Positions 20,087 to 29,758 of a DNA stretch of 38,263 nucleotides are shown one piece after another. The stretch comes from Selenomonadaceae bacterium. GTDB lineage: Bacteria; Bacillota; Negativicutes; Selenomonadales; Selenomonadaceae. The DNA is taken from positions 1 to 38,263 of the forward strand of contig JAFUTY010000068.1 in NCBI GenBank assembly GCA_017484005.1, given 5' to 3'. The notes beneath the pieces were generated by a model, which was not told the origin of the DNA, did no database searches, and saw only the letters and a list, made by a program, of their open reading frames with translations. A program made the position numbers and the translations under genes. Position 1 is the stretch's first letter. Each line of letters opens with the position of its first letter.

Positions 20087-21183
20087 ACATAAATCCTCGG
20101 AATTCGATTTGAAATCAGACATGGAATTTCGTAATTTATGGTTCCAGCGTGATTCGCAATATCGTCTATCGTGATATTTTCTGAACCGAATAGAATCACT
20201 TCATCGCCAATTTGAACATTTGGGATATCCGTTACATCGATCATCATCTGATCCATGCAAACTCGTCCCGCAATTGGTGCTTTTTGACCATGAATTTCGA
20301 CAAATCCGCCGCGTCCATATGCTCGCAAATATCCATCGGCATAACCTATCGGCAATGTTGCTATAATCGAATTCCGTCGTGCGATAAAATCCCGACCATA
20401 GCCGATTGATGTTCCTTCCGATACTTTTTTGAGCCATACAACTCTCGAACAGAGTTTAAATGCTGTTTTTAAATCGATTTTCCGTTTAACTTGAGAGGAT
20501 GGCATCAATCCATAGGTTATTATACCAGATCTTACCATATCGAAGTGTGCTTCTGGAATTTCCATTATCGCTGCACTCTCTGCGATGTGTTTTATAGGTA
20601 TTTCTACCTTATATCGCCGAATTTCTTCCAATGCTGCTTCAAATCGTCTCAATTGTTCCGCTGTGAACTTCTTATCAGCATTATCTGCATCTGCAAAGTG
20701 TGAAAATACTCCTTCTAGATAAATTCCTGGCAATGATGATATCGCGCTGGCTAAAATTCCGATGTTTTCGACGTCTGCTCCGATTCTTCCCATCCCTGTT
20801 TCCAATTTTAAATGGATTTTCGCGCGTTTTCCCAATTTTACTGCATTTTTCGATAACTCTACAGCCATTGGAAGATCACATACTGTCGATGTTATACCAT
20901 ATTCTACCAGATCTTTGGAACATTCCGGAGGTACTAATCCTAAAATCAGAATTGGTGTTGAAAATCCTGCATTTCTGAGTTGAATTGCCTCATCAAATGC
21001 TGCCACTCCAAGATAACTCGCTCCACATTCAATCGCAATTTTTGAGACTTCTATCGCTCCATGCCCATATGCATTCGCCTTGACAACTGCCAGCATCCTC
21101 GGTGCTGATATATGTTTTTTGATTCCGCGAAGATTGTTTTCTATCGATTTTAAATCAATTTCCGCCCAAGCCCATCGATTCAT
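20083..21183 (-). CDS. alr: Alanine racemase
   Basis: The 366 residues match the family length. The PLP lysine is in AVVKANAYGHGA (about residue 34), the GYGRDF loop is near 265, and the catalytic tyrosine region and GRVCMDQMMIDVTD motif are near 308. The enzyme interconverts L- and D-alanine for peptidoglycan. It lies 22 bp after a membrane-anchored hypothetical gene and is translationally coupled to the NusG-II gene by TTGA overlap. The ribosome site is AAGGCGG. No separate promoter is apparent, so transcription probably comes through the tRNA-Asn unit upstream. Confidence 0.95.
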   Translation of the reverse strand: MNRWAWAEIDLKSIENNLRGIKKHISAPRMLAVVKANAYGHGAIEVSKIAIECGASYLGVAAFDEAIQLRNAGFSTPILILGLVPPECSKDLVEYGITSTVCDLPMAVELSKNAVKLGKRAKIHLKLETGMGRIGADVENIGILASAISSLPGIYLEGVFSHFADADNADKKFTAEQLRRFEAALEEIRRYKVEIPIKHIAESAAIMEIPEAHFDMVRSGIITYGLMPSSQVKRKIDLKTAFKLCSRVVWLKKVSEGTSIGYGRDFIARRNSIIATLPIGYADGYLRAYGRGGFVEIHGQKAPIAGRVCMDQMMIDVTDIPNVQIGDEVILFGSENITIDDIANHAGTINYEIPCLISNRIPRIYV

Positions 21184-21205
21184 TTTATCGCCGCCTTATC
21201 TTATT

Positions 21206-21673
21206 TTATCTCATTTTTCTTTTCCATTCTTTTAAAGTGTCTTCGCTTAATGGCAGATCTATTGTCTGTCCATTATCATAATAAAATCTGAATCGAATTT
21301 GCTTCGACATCAGAATTGCCGGCAGACTCGATCTCGGCAGATTTACGAAGAGTTTATTCTCATTTTGAAGCATTCGAGGGAATTTCTCTGATTTCGCACG
21401 CTGATTCTTTACATTCGCCGGCATTTCCCATGGATCGTTGTCTGTGAATAATATTGCACGCGGCAGCAGTTTTGAATCGTCGAATCGAAAATCCCATATT
21501 GATAACACTGCACCTTCCAATTTACCTTCACCATTCAGCGAAGTTTGAAAATCAAGCAGCGCATATTCATCTAAAAACCGCGTCGTTCGATGATCATAAT
21601 TCCACGTGTATGATATTCCGAAAGTCCCGATTAGAATCAGAATTATTCCGAGTGCGGTGAAATTCTGACGCAT
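21206..21673 (-). CDS. Membrane-anchored hypothetical protein
   Basis: 155 residues. The start ATG at 21673 has GGAGAGG upstream. One N-terminal transmembrane segment (TALGIILILIGTFGISYTW) is followed by a soluble domain of about 130 residues rich in Phe, Asp and Arg. It has no cysteine pairs or known catalytic motif. I do not recognise the family. It is the first gene of the alr operon and starts only about 25 bp after the tRNA-Asn terminator. Confidence 0.75.
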   Translation of the reverse strand: MRQNFTALGIILILIGTFGISYTWNYDHRTTRFLDEYALLDFQTSLNGEGKLEGAVLSIWDFRFDDSKLLPRAILFTDNDPWEMPANVKNQRAKSEKFPRMLQNENKLFVNLPRSSLPAILMSKQIRFRFYYDNGQTIDLPLSEDTLKEWKRKMR

Positions 21674-21700
21674 TGAATCCTCTCCTCGGAAATAGAAAAA

Positions 21701-21720
21701 GGAAGCCCATGCGGACTTCC
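21701..21720 (-). terminator. Terminator after tRNA-Asn
   Basis: The ggaag (21701-21705)/cttcc (21716-21720) stem has a T run on the minus strand (21696-21700). It lies between the tRNA 3' end and the operon that includes alr. Confidence 0.75.
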
Positions 21721-21735
21721 CTCATTTATCGAATT

Positions 21736-21811
21736 TGGCTCCCCGAGCAGGACTCGAACCTGCGACCGATCGGTTAACAGCCGATTGCTCTACCAACTGA
21801 GCTATCGAGGA
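21736..21811 (-). tRNA. tRNA-Asn (anticodon GTT)
   Basis: The 76-nt cloverleaf has acceptor arms TCCTCGA/TCGGGGA, D loop AGTTGGTAGA, an anticodon stem ATCGG/CCGAT with loop CTGTTAA (anticodon GTT), a T arm with GGTTCGAGTCC, and the 3' CCA encoded in the DNA at 21736-21738. Confidence 0.97.
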
Positions 21812-21826
21812 ATTTCAACGCTGCGA

Positions 21827-21855
21827 AATATATCACTCGAAAAAAATTTAGTCAA
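21827..21855 (-). promoter_or_regulatory. tRNA-Asn promoter overlapping the rpoD stop codon
   Basis: TTGACT (21850-21855) and TATATT (21827-21832) are 17 bp apart on the minus strand. The -35 box overlaps the last codons and TAA stop of rpoD. The transcript would start about 8 nt before the tRNA. Confidence 0.85.
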
Positions 21856-23221
21856 GAAAATCTTTGAGTTTTCGAGATCTGCTTGGATGTCTTAATTTTC
21901 GAAGGGCTTTTGCCTCGATTTGACGAATTCGCTCCCGAGTCACTCCAAAATTCTGACCGACTTCCTCCAATGTTCTGGCGCGTCCATCATCCAATCCAAA
22001 TCGCAGTCTCAATACCTTCATCTCGCGCGGTGTCAATGTTGCCAAGACTTCCTCCAGCTGCTCCTTCAAAAGCAGGAACGATGCGGCTTCAGCAGGTGCC
22101 GGCGCGTCGTGATCTTCGATGAAATCTCCCAAATGCGAATCCTCTTCTTCACCGATTGGCGTTTCGAGCGATACTGGTTCCTGAGCGATTTTCTGAATTT
22201 CGCGAACACGTTCAACTGGAACTTCCATAACTTCGGCGATTTCTGCCGCTGTCGGCTCTCTGCCTAATTTCTGCAGCAATTGTCGTGAGACTCGAATCAG
22301 TTTGTTGATTGTTTCGACCATATGCACCGGAATTCGAATGGTTCTGGCTTGATCCGCTATCGCCCGTGTTATGGCTTGACGAATCCACCACGTCGCATAC
22401 GTTGAAAATTTGTAGCCTTTTCGATAATCGAATTTTTCAACCGCCTTGATTAATCCCAAATTTCCTTCTTGAATCAAATCCAAAAACAGCATTCCGCGTC
22501 CGACATACCGCTTGGCGATTGAGACGACTAATCTCAAATTTGACTCTGCAAGCCGTTTTTGAGCCTCTTCATCCCCTGCTTCCATTCTCTTCGCCAATTT
22601 TACTTCATCTGCGGCCGTTAACAGCGGAACTCGCCCGATTTCTTTCAAATACATTCGCACGGGATCGTCGATTGTTATGACGTCTGTCGCTGACAGGCTG
22701 ATTTGCGCTTCAACTTCCGACGCGGCAAGACTCACTGATTCTGCATTGTCATCCGTCGGCGGCTCGATCACTGGTTCTTCTTCAGGTGTATCGTCAATGA
22801 TTTCTATCCCTTTTCGATTGATTTCATCGTACATTTCATCGATTTCGTCCGATGTTAGATCCTTTAATCCCTTTGTCGCTTCAAATACTTCGTCATAGGT
22901 TAAAGTTCCGCCATTTTTCTTTCCTTTTTGAAGTAGATTCGAAACAATTTCCTCACTTTTACTCGATTTTTCGATTTTGGGAGGTTTTTTTGATGACTTT
23001 GATTTTTTTTGAGGTTTGGGTGAATCAGTGACAAGAGTGATACCTTCAGCAGTGATTTGATCGATTATTGCCTTCATATCCTCGGGAGTCAAATCATGTG
23101 CATTGCTTGATTTCACAATTTCCAGTGCCTCTGCATTTGTGAGAGTGCCGCCATTTTTTCGTCCCTTCGATAGGAGTTTTTCAACAATCTCTGAGCTTTT
23201 ATTCACTTTTTTTTCGCCCAT
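21848..23221 (-). CDS. rpoD: Primary sigma factor RpoD (sigma-A/sigma-70)
   Basis: 457 residues; ATG at 23221 with GGAGTGA upstream. Region 1.2 begins near residue 181 ([11 protein letters not shown]). Region 2 holds [17 protein letters not shown], and region 4.2 holds the helix-turn-helix [19 protein letters not shown]. It directs RNA polymerase to housekeeping promoters such as those at 8965, 15952 and 21827. It lies 66 bp after dnaG, the usual arrangement. The N-terminal 145 residues contain two similar copies of a region 1.1-like unit (about 8-65 and 88-145), both with KG-KNGGTLT, joined by a Lys-rich linker; this is unusual. Confidence 0.97.
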   Translation of the reverse strand: MGEKKVNKSSEIVEKLLSKGRKNGGTLTNAEALEIVKSSNAHDLTPEDMKAIIDQITAEGITLVTDSPKPQKKSKSSKKPPKIEKSSKSEEIVSNLLQKGKKNGGTLTYDEVFEATKGLKDLTSDEIDEMYDEINRKGIEIIDDTPEEEPVIEPPTDDNAESVSLAASEVEAQISLSATDVITIDDPVRMYLKEIGRVPLLTAADEVKLAKRMEAGDEEAQKRLAESNLRLVVSIAKRYVGRGMLFLDLIQEGNLGLIKAVEKFDYRKGYKFSTYATWWIRQAITRAIADQARTIRIPVHMVETINKLIRVSRQLLQKLGREPTAAEIAEVMEVPVERVREIQKIAQEPVSLETPIGEEEDSHLGDFIEDHDAPAPAEAASFLLLKEQLEEVLATLTPREMKVLRLRFGLDDGRARTLEEVGQNFGVTRERIRQIEAKALRKLRHPSRSRKLKDFLD

Positions 23222-23287
23222 ATTGCGGTCACTCCGTTCAAAATATTTTTTCGAGATATTATTTCTGCATTTCTGAAAAATCTCCTT

Positions 23288-24991
23288 CTAACCTCTGAAT
23301 TCTGCATTCAATTCATTGATTTCTTTTTGAATTTTTTCGACTTCGGAAAAGTTTCCTTCCTTAATATAGTGCTGCTTTTGATGTTTGAGGTAATCGATTC
23401 GAAGCCGATACAATGAGTCTTGATATGCCTTGATTTTGTTGACATTGGGATAATTTTGAATGATTTTCAATTCTTTCGTCGCTTCCGGCGATAAATTTTC
23501 CATTGGTTCAGATTTTTGAATATGCAGAAAAATTTCCTGATGCAGCGGATCATTGAATCCATTGGGGAGAAAATCGAGCACGTTCGGAATCATTTCTGGG
23601 GATTCAAGGAGCAGTTGAAGTATGAATCTGCCTGCTGCGACGATCGATCCAGTGCGTGAATCCCGATGAATTTGAGGTTTTGTGGATTTATTTGGTATTT
23701 TAGACTCATCAAGCTCGCGATAAATAGCAGGTTCATCTATAAAAAGTTTGATTGCGATTCGATGAATGTATTCATGCTGCTCAATTGGTTTTAATTTTTG
23801 AAGAATTGGGATAAGATTTCTGAGGATTTTGGCTCGAGATTCAATTGATTGATCGGTTAATTGAGAAATTTGGAAATTTAATTGAAAATCGAATGCTGAA
23901 ATAGCATTTTGGACTAATTCTTCAAAATCGTCTTTAGTGTGATTTTGTAAGAATTCATCGGGATCTTTGGCATCTGGAATATGAATGACTTTTATATCGA
24001 GATTTTGAGATTGGGCGATAGGAATTGAGCGATTTATAGCATTTTGACCGGCTGAATCTGAATCGTAGCAGAAATAAATTTGATTGGTAAATCGCGATAA
24101 AAGCTTAGCGTGATCCTCAGTGAAGGCTGTACCGAGCGATGCAACTGCATTTTGAATTCCTGCGGCTGACAGCGATATTGCATCGAGATATCCTTCGCAG
24201 ATTATCGCTGATTTTCTTTGAAATATTGCTCGAGATGCTCGATCTAATCCAAAGAGAATTTTACGTTTATTGAAGACTGGAGAATCTGAAGAATTGAGAT
24301 ATTTAGGCTCAGATCCATCGATAGATCGCCCTCCAAATGCTATAACTCGACCACGTTCATCACATATTGGAATCATAATTCGATTTCTGAATCTGTCATA
24401 AAATCTGTCAGGATATTTTTTTGATTGGAGAATCAATCCCGCTTGAGTCAATAACTCTTTTGAATATCCAGCGTTTTGAAAGGCGGTCGAGAGTTTATCC
24501 CATGAATCGGGCGCGAATCCAAAGTTGAAATGATCGATTGTTGATTTGAAAAATCCGCGCGATGCAAGATATGCCAATCCATGTTTTCCATATGCAGGAA
24601 TCATTAATGCATTATGAAAAAATGTTCCAGCTCGACGAAGAATTTCGATCAATTGAGATTCGAGTTTTGATTGAGCAGGATCGATTGATGATTGTTGAGG
24701 TTTCTCGATTCCAAGCCGCTCCGCTTGAATTTCAATCGCATGTCCATAACTCACATTTTCAATCAGAGAAATGAATTTGAAAGCATCGCCGCCGGCATGA
24801 CATCCAAAACAATAAAACATGTCTTTCGAGGGATTCACTGAAAACGATGGAGTTTTTTCAGAATGGAATGGACAGATTCCCCAAAATCGATCGCCTTTCG
24901 ATTTGAGTTCAACGTATCGAGAGATAACCGCGACGATATTTGTTTGCGACTTGACTTGTTGCGAGAAATCATTCCATGTTGATTCATCCAC
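23288..24991 (-). CDS. dnaG: DNA primase DnaG
   Basis: I choose GTG at 24991 because GGAGGG is six bases upstream and the protein then starts MDESTWNDFSQQVKSQ like other primases. A longer frame to 25132 would cross the hairpin at 25054-25084. The 567 residues hold the CHC2 zinc finger (CPFH to CFGC, about residues 40-64), the TOPRIM domain with ICEGYLD and FCYDSDSAG acidic residues (about 255-330), and a C-terminal helicase-binding region. It makes RNA primers for replication. It is probably co-transcribed with rpoD. Confidence 0.95.
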   Translation of the reverse strand: MDESTWNDFSQQVKSQTNIVAVISRYVELKSKGDRFWGICPFHSEKTPSFSVNPSKDMFYCFGCHAGGDAFKFISLIENVSYGHAIEIQAERLGIEKPQQSSIDPAQSKLESQLIEILRRAGTFFHNALMIPAYGKHGLAYLASRGFFKSTIDHFNFGFAPDSWDKLSTAFQNAGYSKELLTQAGLILQSKKYPDRFYDRFRNRIMIPICDERGRVIAFGGRSIDGSEPKYLNSSDSPVFNKRKILFGLDRASRAIFQRKSAIICEGYLDAISLSAAGIQNAVASLGTAFTEDHAKLLSRFTNQIYFCYDSDSAGQNAINRSIPIAQSQNLDIKVIHIPDAKDPDEFLQNHTKDDFEELVQNAISAFDFQLNFQISQLTDQSIESRAKILRNLIPILQKLKPIEQHEYIHRIAIKLFIDEPAIYRELDESKIPNKSTKPQIHRDSRTGSIVAAGRFILQLLLESPEMIPNVLDFLPNGFNDPLHQEIFLHIQKSEPMENLSPEATKELKIIQNYPNVNKIKAYQDSLYRLRIDYLKHQKQHYIKEGNFSEVEKIQKEINELNAEFRG

Positions 24992-25053
24992 GGCACTCCC
25001 TCCAATTTTTATTTCAATGCAGGCTATCAATTCCCTTTTCGCTCGATAAAAAA

Positions 25054-25084
25054 AGATCCGAGGCTCGAATTGATCTTCGGATCT
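25054..25084. terminator. Terminator-like hairpin in the gap between divergent dnaG and efflux genes
   Basis: Arms agatccga (25054-25061) and tcggatct (25077-25084) have an A run before and T run after, so it works on either strand. No gene ends here. On the minus strand it lies about 63 nt upstream of the dnaG start and could act as an attenuator. The rest of 24992-25201 is AT-rich, and I see no near-consensus promoter. Confidence 0.7.
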
Positions 25085-25201
25085 TTTTTGATTTGTGAAT
25101 GAAATTTTTATCACAACAAATATCTCGCGCAAAATTATCGCATGTTGTAAAATCGCTCGGAAAAATTTTCCAAGTCAACAATCAGAAGGAGGAGGTTTTT
25201 C

Positions 25202-26488
25202 TTGAAAGTCTCAAAGAAATTTTTCCCAGCGGCAATTCTAATCGCCTCGACAGTTTTTTTCACTGGCTGCGGCGATGATGATCAGCAGTCTGCTGCAATG
25301 ATGTCTCGAGCAACTCCTGTAAAATCGATAATGGTTTTGCGCCGTGATACTCCGGAAACTTCAGATTTCGCGGGACAGGTTGTCGCGATGAATGAAGTCA
25401 AAGTTCAATCAAAGATTTCCGGCAATATCATGGAAAAGTATATCAGCGGCGGACAAATGGTCGAAGTCAATCAGCCCCTGTTCAAAATCGATTCGCGGAA
25501 TTATGAATCGGCAGTTTTGCAGGCTCAGGCAAATTTAGCGCAGGCTCAAGTCAATTTGAACAATGCACAGATCGATTTTGACCGCTATCGGCAGCTGTTC
25601 GAGGAGGGAGCGATCGCTGAACAGACTGTCACAACTCAAGCGGCAACAGTTCGAGCATACATGGAGCAGTGCCGCGCGAATGAAGCTTTGCTCAGAACTG
25701 CACAGCAGAATTTGGAAGATACTTTGATAATCTCGCCAATGACTGGACAATTGAGCGTCGATGATGTTGCGATTGGAACTTATGTGACGCCTGGATCGAC
25801 AACTCTCGTGACGGTCGGCTCGAGCAATCCTATCTATGTTCAATTTTCGATTTCCGAGGCAGATTATCTTCGATTCATGCAAAATGATGCAGTCTCAACC
25901 GGACCAATCGATGTAACGCTGACACTTTCAGACGGCACGAAATTTCCATATGTCGGAAGAATTGTCGAATCAGATCGAACGCTCGGAAATAATACTGGAA
26001 CTTTGACAATCAAAGCAGCTTTCCAAAATCCAGAGGGATTATTGCTGCCTGGAATGTTTGCCCGCGTCACATTGAGCGGTCGAGTCGTTCCGAATGCAAT
26101 GTTAATTCCACAACGTGCAGTTCAACAATTATTGGATAAATCTTTCGTCATGGTTGTCGGCGATGGAAATAAATCTGTCGCAAAAAATGTTGAACTCGGA
26201 AATAAAATTGGTTCATATTACATCGTGAAAAGCGGTCTTCGAGCGAGCGATATGGTTATCGTCGAGGGACTCTCGAGCCTTCGTGAAGGAATGGATCTCG
26301 ATGTGACTATGGTAACTGCTAAAGAGATGGGATTTACTCTCGATAACAACACAAATCTCTTTAATACTGATGCTCAAAATGCAGATAATCAAGCTCAACC
26401 TCAAGATCAAACTCAATCACAGAATCAACAACAAAATCAAACTCAACCTCAAACTTCCGAACAGAATTCCGAGCGACAAAATTTGTAA
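25202..26488 (+). CDS. RND efflux periplasmic adaptor lipoprotein (AcrA/MexA family)
   Basis: The start is TTG at 25202 after AAGGAGGAGG. The 428 residues begin with a lipoprotein signal (lipobox FTGC, Cys near residue 23). A biotinyl-lipoyl-like domain, an α-hairpin (about 100-165, AQANLAQAQVNLNNAQ) and β-barrel/membrane-proximal domains follow. The last 45 residues are a Gln/Asn-rich low-complexity tail, longer than usual for the family. The adaptor links the inner-membrane pump to an outer-membrane channel. It is 12 bp from the pump gene. No TolC-like gene is present here, so the channel is encoded elsewhere. Confidence 0.93.
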   Translation: MKVSKKFFPAAILIASTVFFTGCGDDDQQSAAMMSRATPVKSIMVLRRDTPETSDFAGQVVAMNEVKVQSKISGNIMEKYISGGQMVEVNQPLFKIDSRNYESAVLQAQANLAQAQVNLNNAQIDFDRYRQLFEEGAIAEQTVTTQAATVRAYMEQCRANEALLRTAQQNLEDTLIISPMTGQLSVDDVAIGTYVTPGSTTLVTVGSSNPIYVQFSISEADYLRFMQNDAVSTGPIDVTLTLSDGTKFPYVGRIVESDRTLGNNTGTLTIKAAFQNPEGLLLPGMFARVTLSGRVVPNAMLIPQRAVQQLLDKSFVMVVGDGNKSVAKNVELGNKIGSYYIVKSGLRASDMVIVEGLSSLREGMDLDVTMVTAKEMGFTLDNNTNLFNTDAQNADNQAQPQDQTQSQNQQQNQTQPQTSEQNSERQNL

Positions 26489-26500
26489 GGAGGAGGTTTA

Positions 26501-29500
26501 ATGGCTAGATTTTTTATCCACCGCCCGATTTTCGCGATTGTCATTGCGATAATCATTGTTCTGGTTGGAGTTTTAGCAGGACTGCAGCTTCCAATCGCGC
26601 AGTATCCTCAAATTTCTCCGCCAACAGTTTCAGTTTCAACTTCATACACCGGTGCGAATGCTGATGTTGTCAATGAGACTGTCGCGCAGGTTATCGAGCA
26701 GCAGGTCAATGGAACTCAAGGCATGGATTACATGTCTTCAACTTGCGATGACACTGGGCGATATTCACTGAGCGTCGTGTTTCAAGTTGGAACGGACGGC
26801 GACATGGATTCAGTTAAAGTTCAAAACAATGTTGCCGTTGCAAATGCATCACTGCCGTCGACTGTTCAAGCTGTCGGCGTCACGACTAGAAAATCTTCGA
26901 GTCAAATGGCTCTGATGGTTTCGATGTGCTCACCGAATGGCGATTATGATCGTGCATTCATGAAAAATTACGCCGATATCTATTTGATGGATTCGATCAA
27001 ACGCATTGACGGCGTCGGCGAGGTTCAAGTTTTCGGTTCAGACTATGCAATGAGAGTTTGGCTGAATCCGGATAAACTTGCGGAATTAGGACTTGCGATT
27101 TCAGATGTCACAAGTGCTATCAATGAACAGAATCTTCAAGCCGCTGCAGGAACTGTCGGCTCGATGCCTGTTGCGATGGGACAGGAAAAGCAATTCACTG
27201 GAAAAGTTCAAGGACGTCTAGTGACAATTGAAGAATTCGGCAATATCATTATTAAAAGCGATGGAAGTTCCTTCGTTCGATTGAAAGATGTTGCGCGAAT
27301 CGAGACTGGACAAAAAGATAATTCGATCGTTGCGAAATATAAAGGAGTGCCGGCGGTTGGATTTGGAATTCAGTTGACAGCTGACGCGAATGCAATGACT
27401 ACAGTTGCAGGAGTTCGAGCGATTCTTGCCGATGCTCAGAAAGATCTTCCTCCTGGATTGGAAATTCAAGAAGTTTTCGATTCGACAGATTACATTCGCG
27501 CCTCAATCGAAGAAGTTGTCGAGACTTTCGTGATAGCGATTCTCCTCGTCGTATTTGTCATCTTTGTATTTTTGCAGAGCTGGCGTGCGACAGTCATTCC
27601 ACTCCTCGCAGTTCCAGTTTCATTGATTGGAACATTCGCGGCGTTCATAATTCTAGATTTCTCGATTAACACTCTGACACTTTTCGCAATGGTTTTAGCG
27701 ATCGGTCTAGTCGTTGACGATGCTATCGTTGTCATTGAAAACGTTGAGCAGCATATGGAGGCTGATGGATTAACTCCTATCGATGCAACTGAGCGCGCAA
27801 TGGATGAAGTTCAAGGTCCAGTTGTCGCAATTGCATTTGTATTAGCAGCAGTCTTTGTTCCAGTCGCATTTTTAGGCGGAATGATGGGAGTTCTATACAA
27901 ACAATTCGCTCTGACAATCGCGATTTCGATGGCGCTGTCAGCATTCGTCGCGTTGACATTGACGCCAGCTCTCTGCGCAATGATTTTGAAACCGCATGAT
28001 CCAATGGCTAAAAAAGGATTGCTCGATAAATTTTTCGATGCATTCAACAATTGGTTCGAGCGGACTAAAAATGGATATGTTTCAATCGTCGCCAAATTCG
28101 TTCGAAAGAGCGGCTTGGCAGTTGCATGCCTGGCAGTGATTCTAGTTTTGGCTGGATATTTGTACAAAGTGATTCCCTCGACTTTCGTTCCGGAAGAAGA
28201 TCAAGGATATTTTATGGCAGCTTTCAGTCTGCCGGAGGGAACATCGCTGAATCATTCAGTTCAAACGATGGATAAACTTGCGGATTGGGCTCAAAATAAT
28301 ATCAATGGAATTGACGCTGTCATGGCGATTTCCGGCTTCGATATTCTCGGCGGCGGCTCTAAACCTTCCGCGGGATTGATTGTCTGCAGTTTGAAATCAT
28401 GGGATCAGCGACCGGATTTCGATTCGAGCGTCAATGCAAGCGTTGGAAAATTCTTCGCAATGGCGAGCCGAGTTGCTCCAGAGGCGACAGTCATTGCATT
28501 CAATCCTCCAGCTCTTCCTGGACTTGGAAACGTCGGCGGCTGGTCACTCCAATTGCAGGATATGAGCGGTCATACTAATGAAGAATTGAACGAAATCACT
28601 GGAAGAATTGTCGCGGCAGGAAATCAGCGTCCAGAATTGCAGGGCGTTCGAACAACTTATTCGATAACCTCGCCGACTTACGAATATGAAGTTGATCGTG
28701 AAAAAGTTAAGACGCTCGGAGTTTCATTGGCAGATGTTTTCACTGCGCTGCAAATCAATTACGGCGGATATCAAGTCAACGACTTCAATCAATTCGGAAG
28801 AACTTACAAAGTCGTTCTGCAGTCTGACGTGATGTATCGAGGCGAGGCGGAGGCATCGAAATTCGTCTATGTTAAAAGTTCAAGCGGACAGATGGTTCCT
28901 CTCAACACTTTAATCACTCCGCGAGTTTCGACTGGACCTACATCGATTTCGCGATTCAATGCTGCCCGTGCTGTCACGATTCAAGGCAACGCAGCGGAAG
29001 GATATTCCTCCGGACAAGCGATGAATGCTATCGAAGAAATCGTTCGACAGGAAGCATCGACAGGATTCAACATCGAATGGTCTGGACAGTCTCGCGAGGA
29101 GAAAAATGCATCCGGCTCAACGATGCAGGTTTTAGCTCTAGCATTGATCTTCGTCTTTCTATGTCTCGCGGCGTTGTATGAATCTTGGAGCGTTCCATTT
29201 GCAGTTTTGATGACAGTTCCGACAGGAATTTTCGGTGCATTGTTCTCGGAATGGTTTGTTGCATGGCTCGAGACAACTTTTGCGCATGGAAATTCCGGCT
29301 TGCAAAATTCAGTTTATATGCAAATCGGAATTATCATGATCATTGGACTCGCAGCGAAAAATGCAATTCTGATCGTCGAATTTGCTAAAGTTCGAGTTGA
29401 TCGTGGAATGCAGCCAATCAAAGCGACTCTCGAGGCAGCAGGTCTTCGCCTTCGTCCAATTCTCATGACTTCATTCGCGTTTATCATTGGATGTCTTCCA

Positions 29501-29692
29501 TTGGCAGTTGCATCCGGCGCAGGATCTGCCGCTCGAAATGGCATGGGCGTTGCAGTTGTCGGCGGAATGATTTTTGCGACGGCGATGGGAATCTTTCTGA
29601 TTCCAGTTTTCTTCGTGATTGTCGAATGGATTTCGAGCAAATTTGGAGCTCTCAAACAGGAGAAAAAGAGATCTTCACTCGATTACATGTGA
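26501..29692 (+). CDS. RND multidrug efflux pump, HAE1 family (AcrB/MexB-like)
   Basis: 1063 residues, the family's normal length, with ribosome site AGGAGG and ATG at 26501. The start MARFFIHRPIFAIVIAIII is the first of twelve membrane segments. Two large periplasmic loops follow TM1 and TM7. The proton-relay aspartates lie in TM4 (GLVVDDAIVVIENVE, near residue 405). The C-terminal half has the paired GLAAKNAILIVEFAK motif. It exports hydrophobic compounds by proton antiport. It is co-transcribed with the adaptor and followed directly by a terminator. Confidence 0.96.
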   Translation: MARFFIHRPIFAIVIAIIIVLVGVLAGLQLPIAQYPQISPPTVSVSTSYTGANADVVNETVAQVIEQQVNGTQGMDYMSSTCDDTGRYSLSVVFQVGTDGDMDSVKVQNNVAVANASLPSTVQAVGVTTRKSSSQMALMVSMCSPNGDYDRAFMKNYADIYLMDSIKRIDGVGEVQVFGSDYAMRVWLNPDKLAELGLAISDVTSAINEQNLQAAAGTVGSMPVAMGQEKQFTGKVQGRLVTIEEFGNIIIKSDGSSFVRLKDVARIETGQKDNSIVAKYKGVPAVGFGIQLTADANAMTTVAGVRAILADAQKDLPPGLEIQEVFDSTDYIRASIEEVVETFVIAILLVVFVIFVFLQSWRATVIPLLAVPVSLIGTFAAFIILDFSINTLTLFAMVLAIGLVVDDAIVVIENVEQHMEADGLTPIDATERAMDEVQGPVVAIAFVLAAVFVPVAFLGGMMGVLYKQFALTIAISMALSAFVALTLTPALCAMILKPHDPMAKKGLLDKFFDAFNNWFERTKNGYVSIVAKFVRKSGLAVACLAVILVLAGYLYKVIPSTFVPEEDQGYFMAAFSLPEGTSLNHSVQTMDKLADWAQNNINGIDAVMAISGFDILGGGSKPSAGLIVCSLKSWDQRPDFDSSVNASVGKFFAMASRVAPEATVIAFNPPALPGLGNVGGWSLQLQDMSGHTNEELNEITGRIVAAGNQRPELQGVRTTYSITSPTYEYEVDREKVKTLGVSLADVFTALQINYGGYQVNDFNQFGRTYKVVLQSDVMYRGEAEASKFVYVKSSSGQMVPLNTLITPRVSTGPTSISRFNAARAVTIQGNAAEGYSSGQAMNAIEEIVRQEASTGFNIEWSGQSREEKNASGSTMQVLALALIFVFLCLAALYESWSVPFAVLMTVPTGIFGALFSEWFVAWLETTFAHGNSGLQNSVYMQIGIIMIIGLAAKNAILIVEFAKVRVDRGMQPIKATLEAAGLRLRPILMTSFAFIIGCLPLAVASGAGSAARNGMGVAVVGGMIFATAMGIFLIPVFFVIVEWISSKFGALKQEKKRSSLDYM

Positions 29693-29715
29693 TTCGATTT
29701 CCACAAATAAAAAAG

Positions 29716-29744
29716 ATCCCGAGGATCATTTCGATCCCCGGGAT
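29716..29744. terminator. Bidirectional terminator after the efflux operon
   Basis: Arms atcccg (29716-29721)/cgggat (29739-29744) and ggatc/gatcc form an interrupted 11-bp stem followed by 11 T. The A run before it serves the convergent gene at 29759. Confidence 0.92.
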
Positions 29745-29758
29745 TTTTTTTTTTGACT

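Noticed and set aside
24992..25132. A longer N-terminus for DnaG
   Set aside because: The extra residues cross a terminator hairpin and do not resemble primases; the GTG at 24991 has a good ribosome site.
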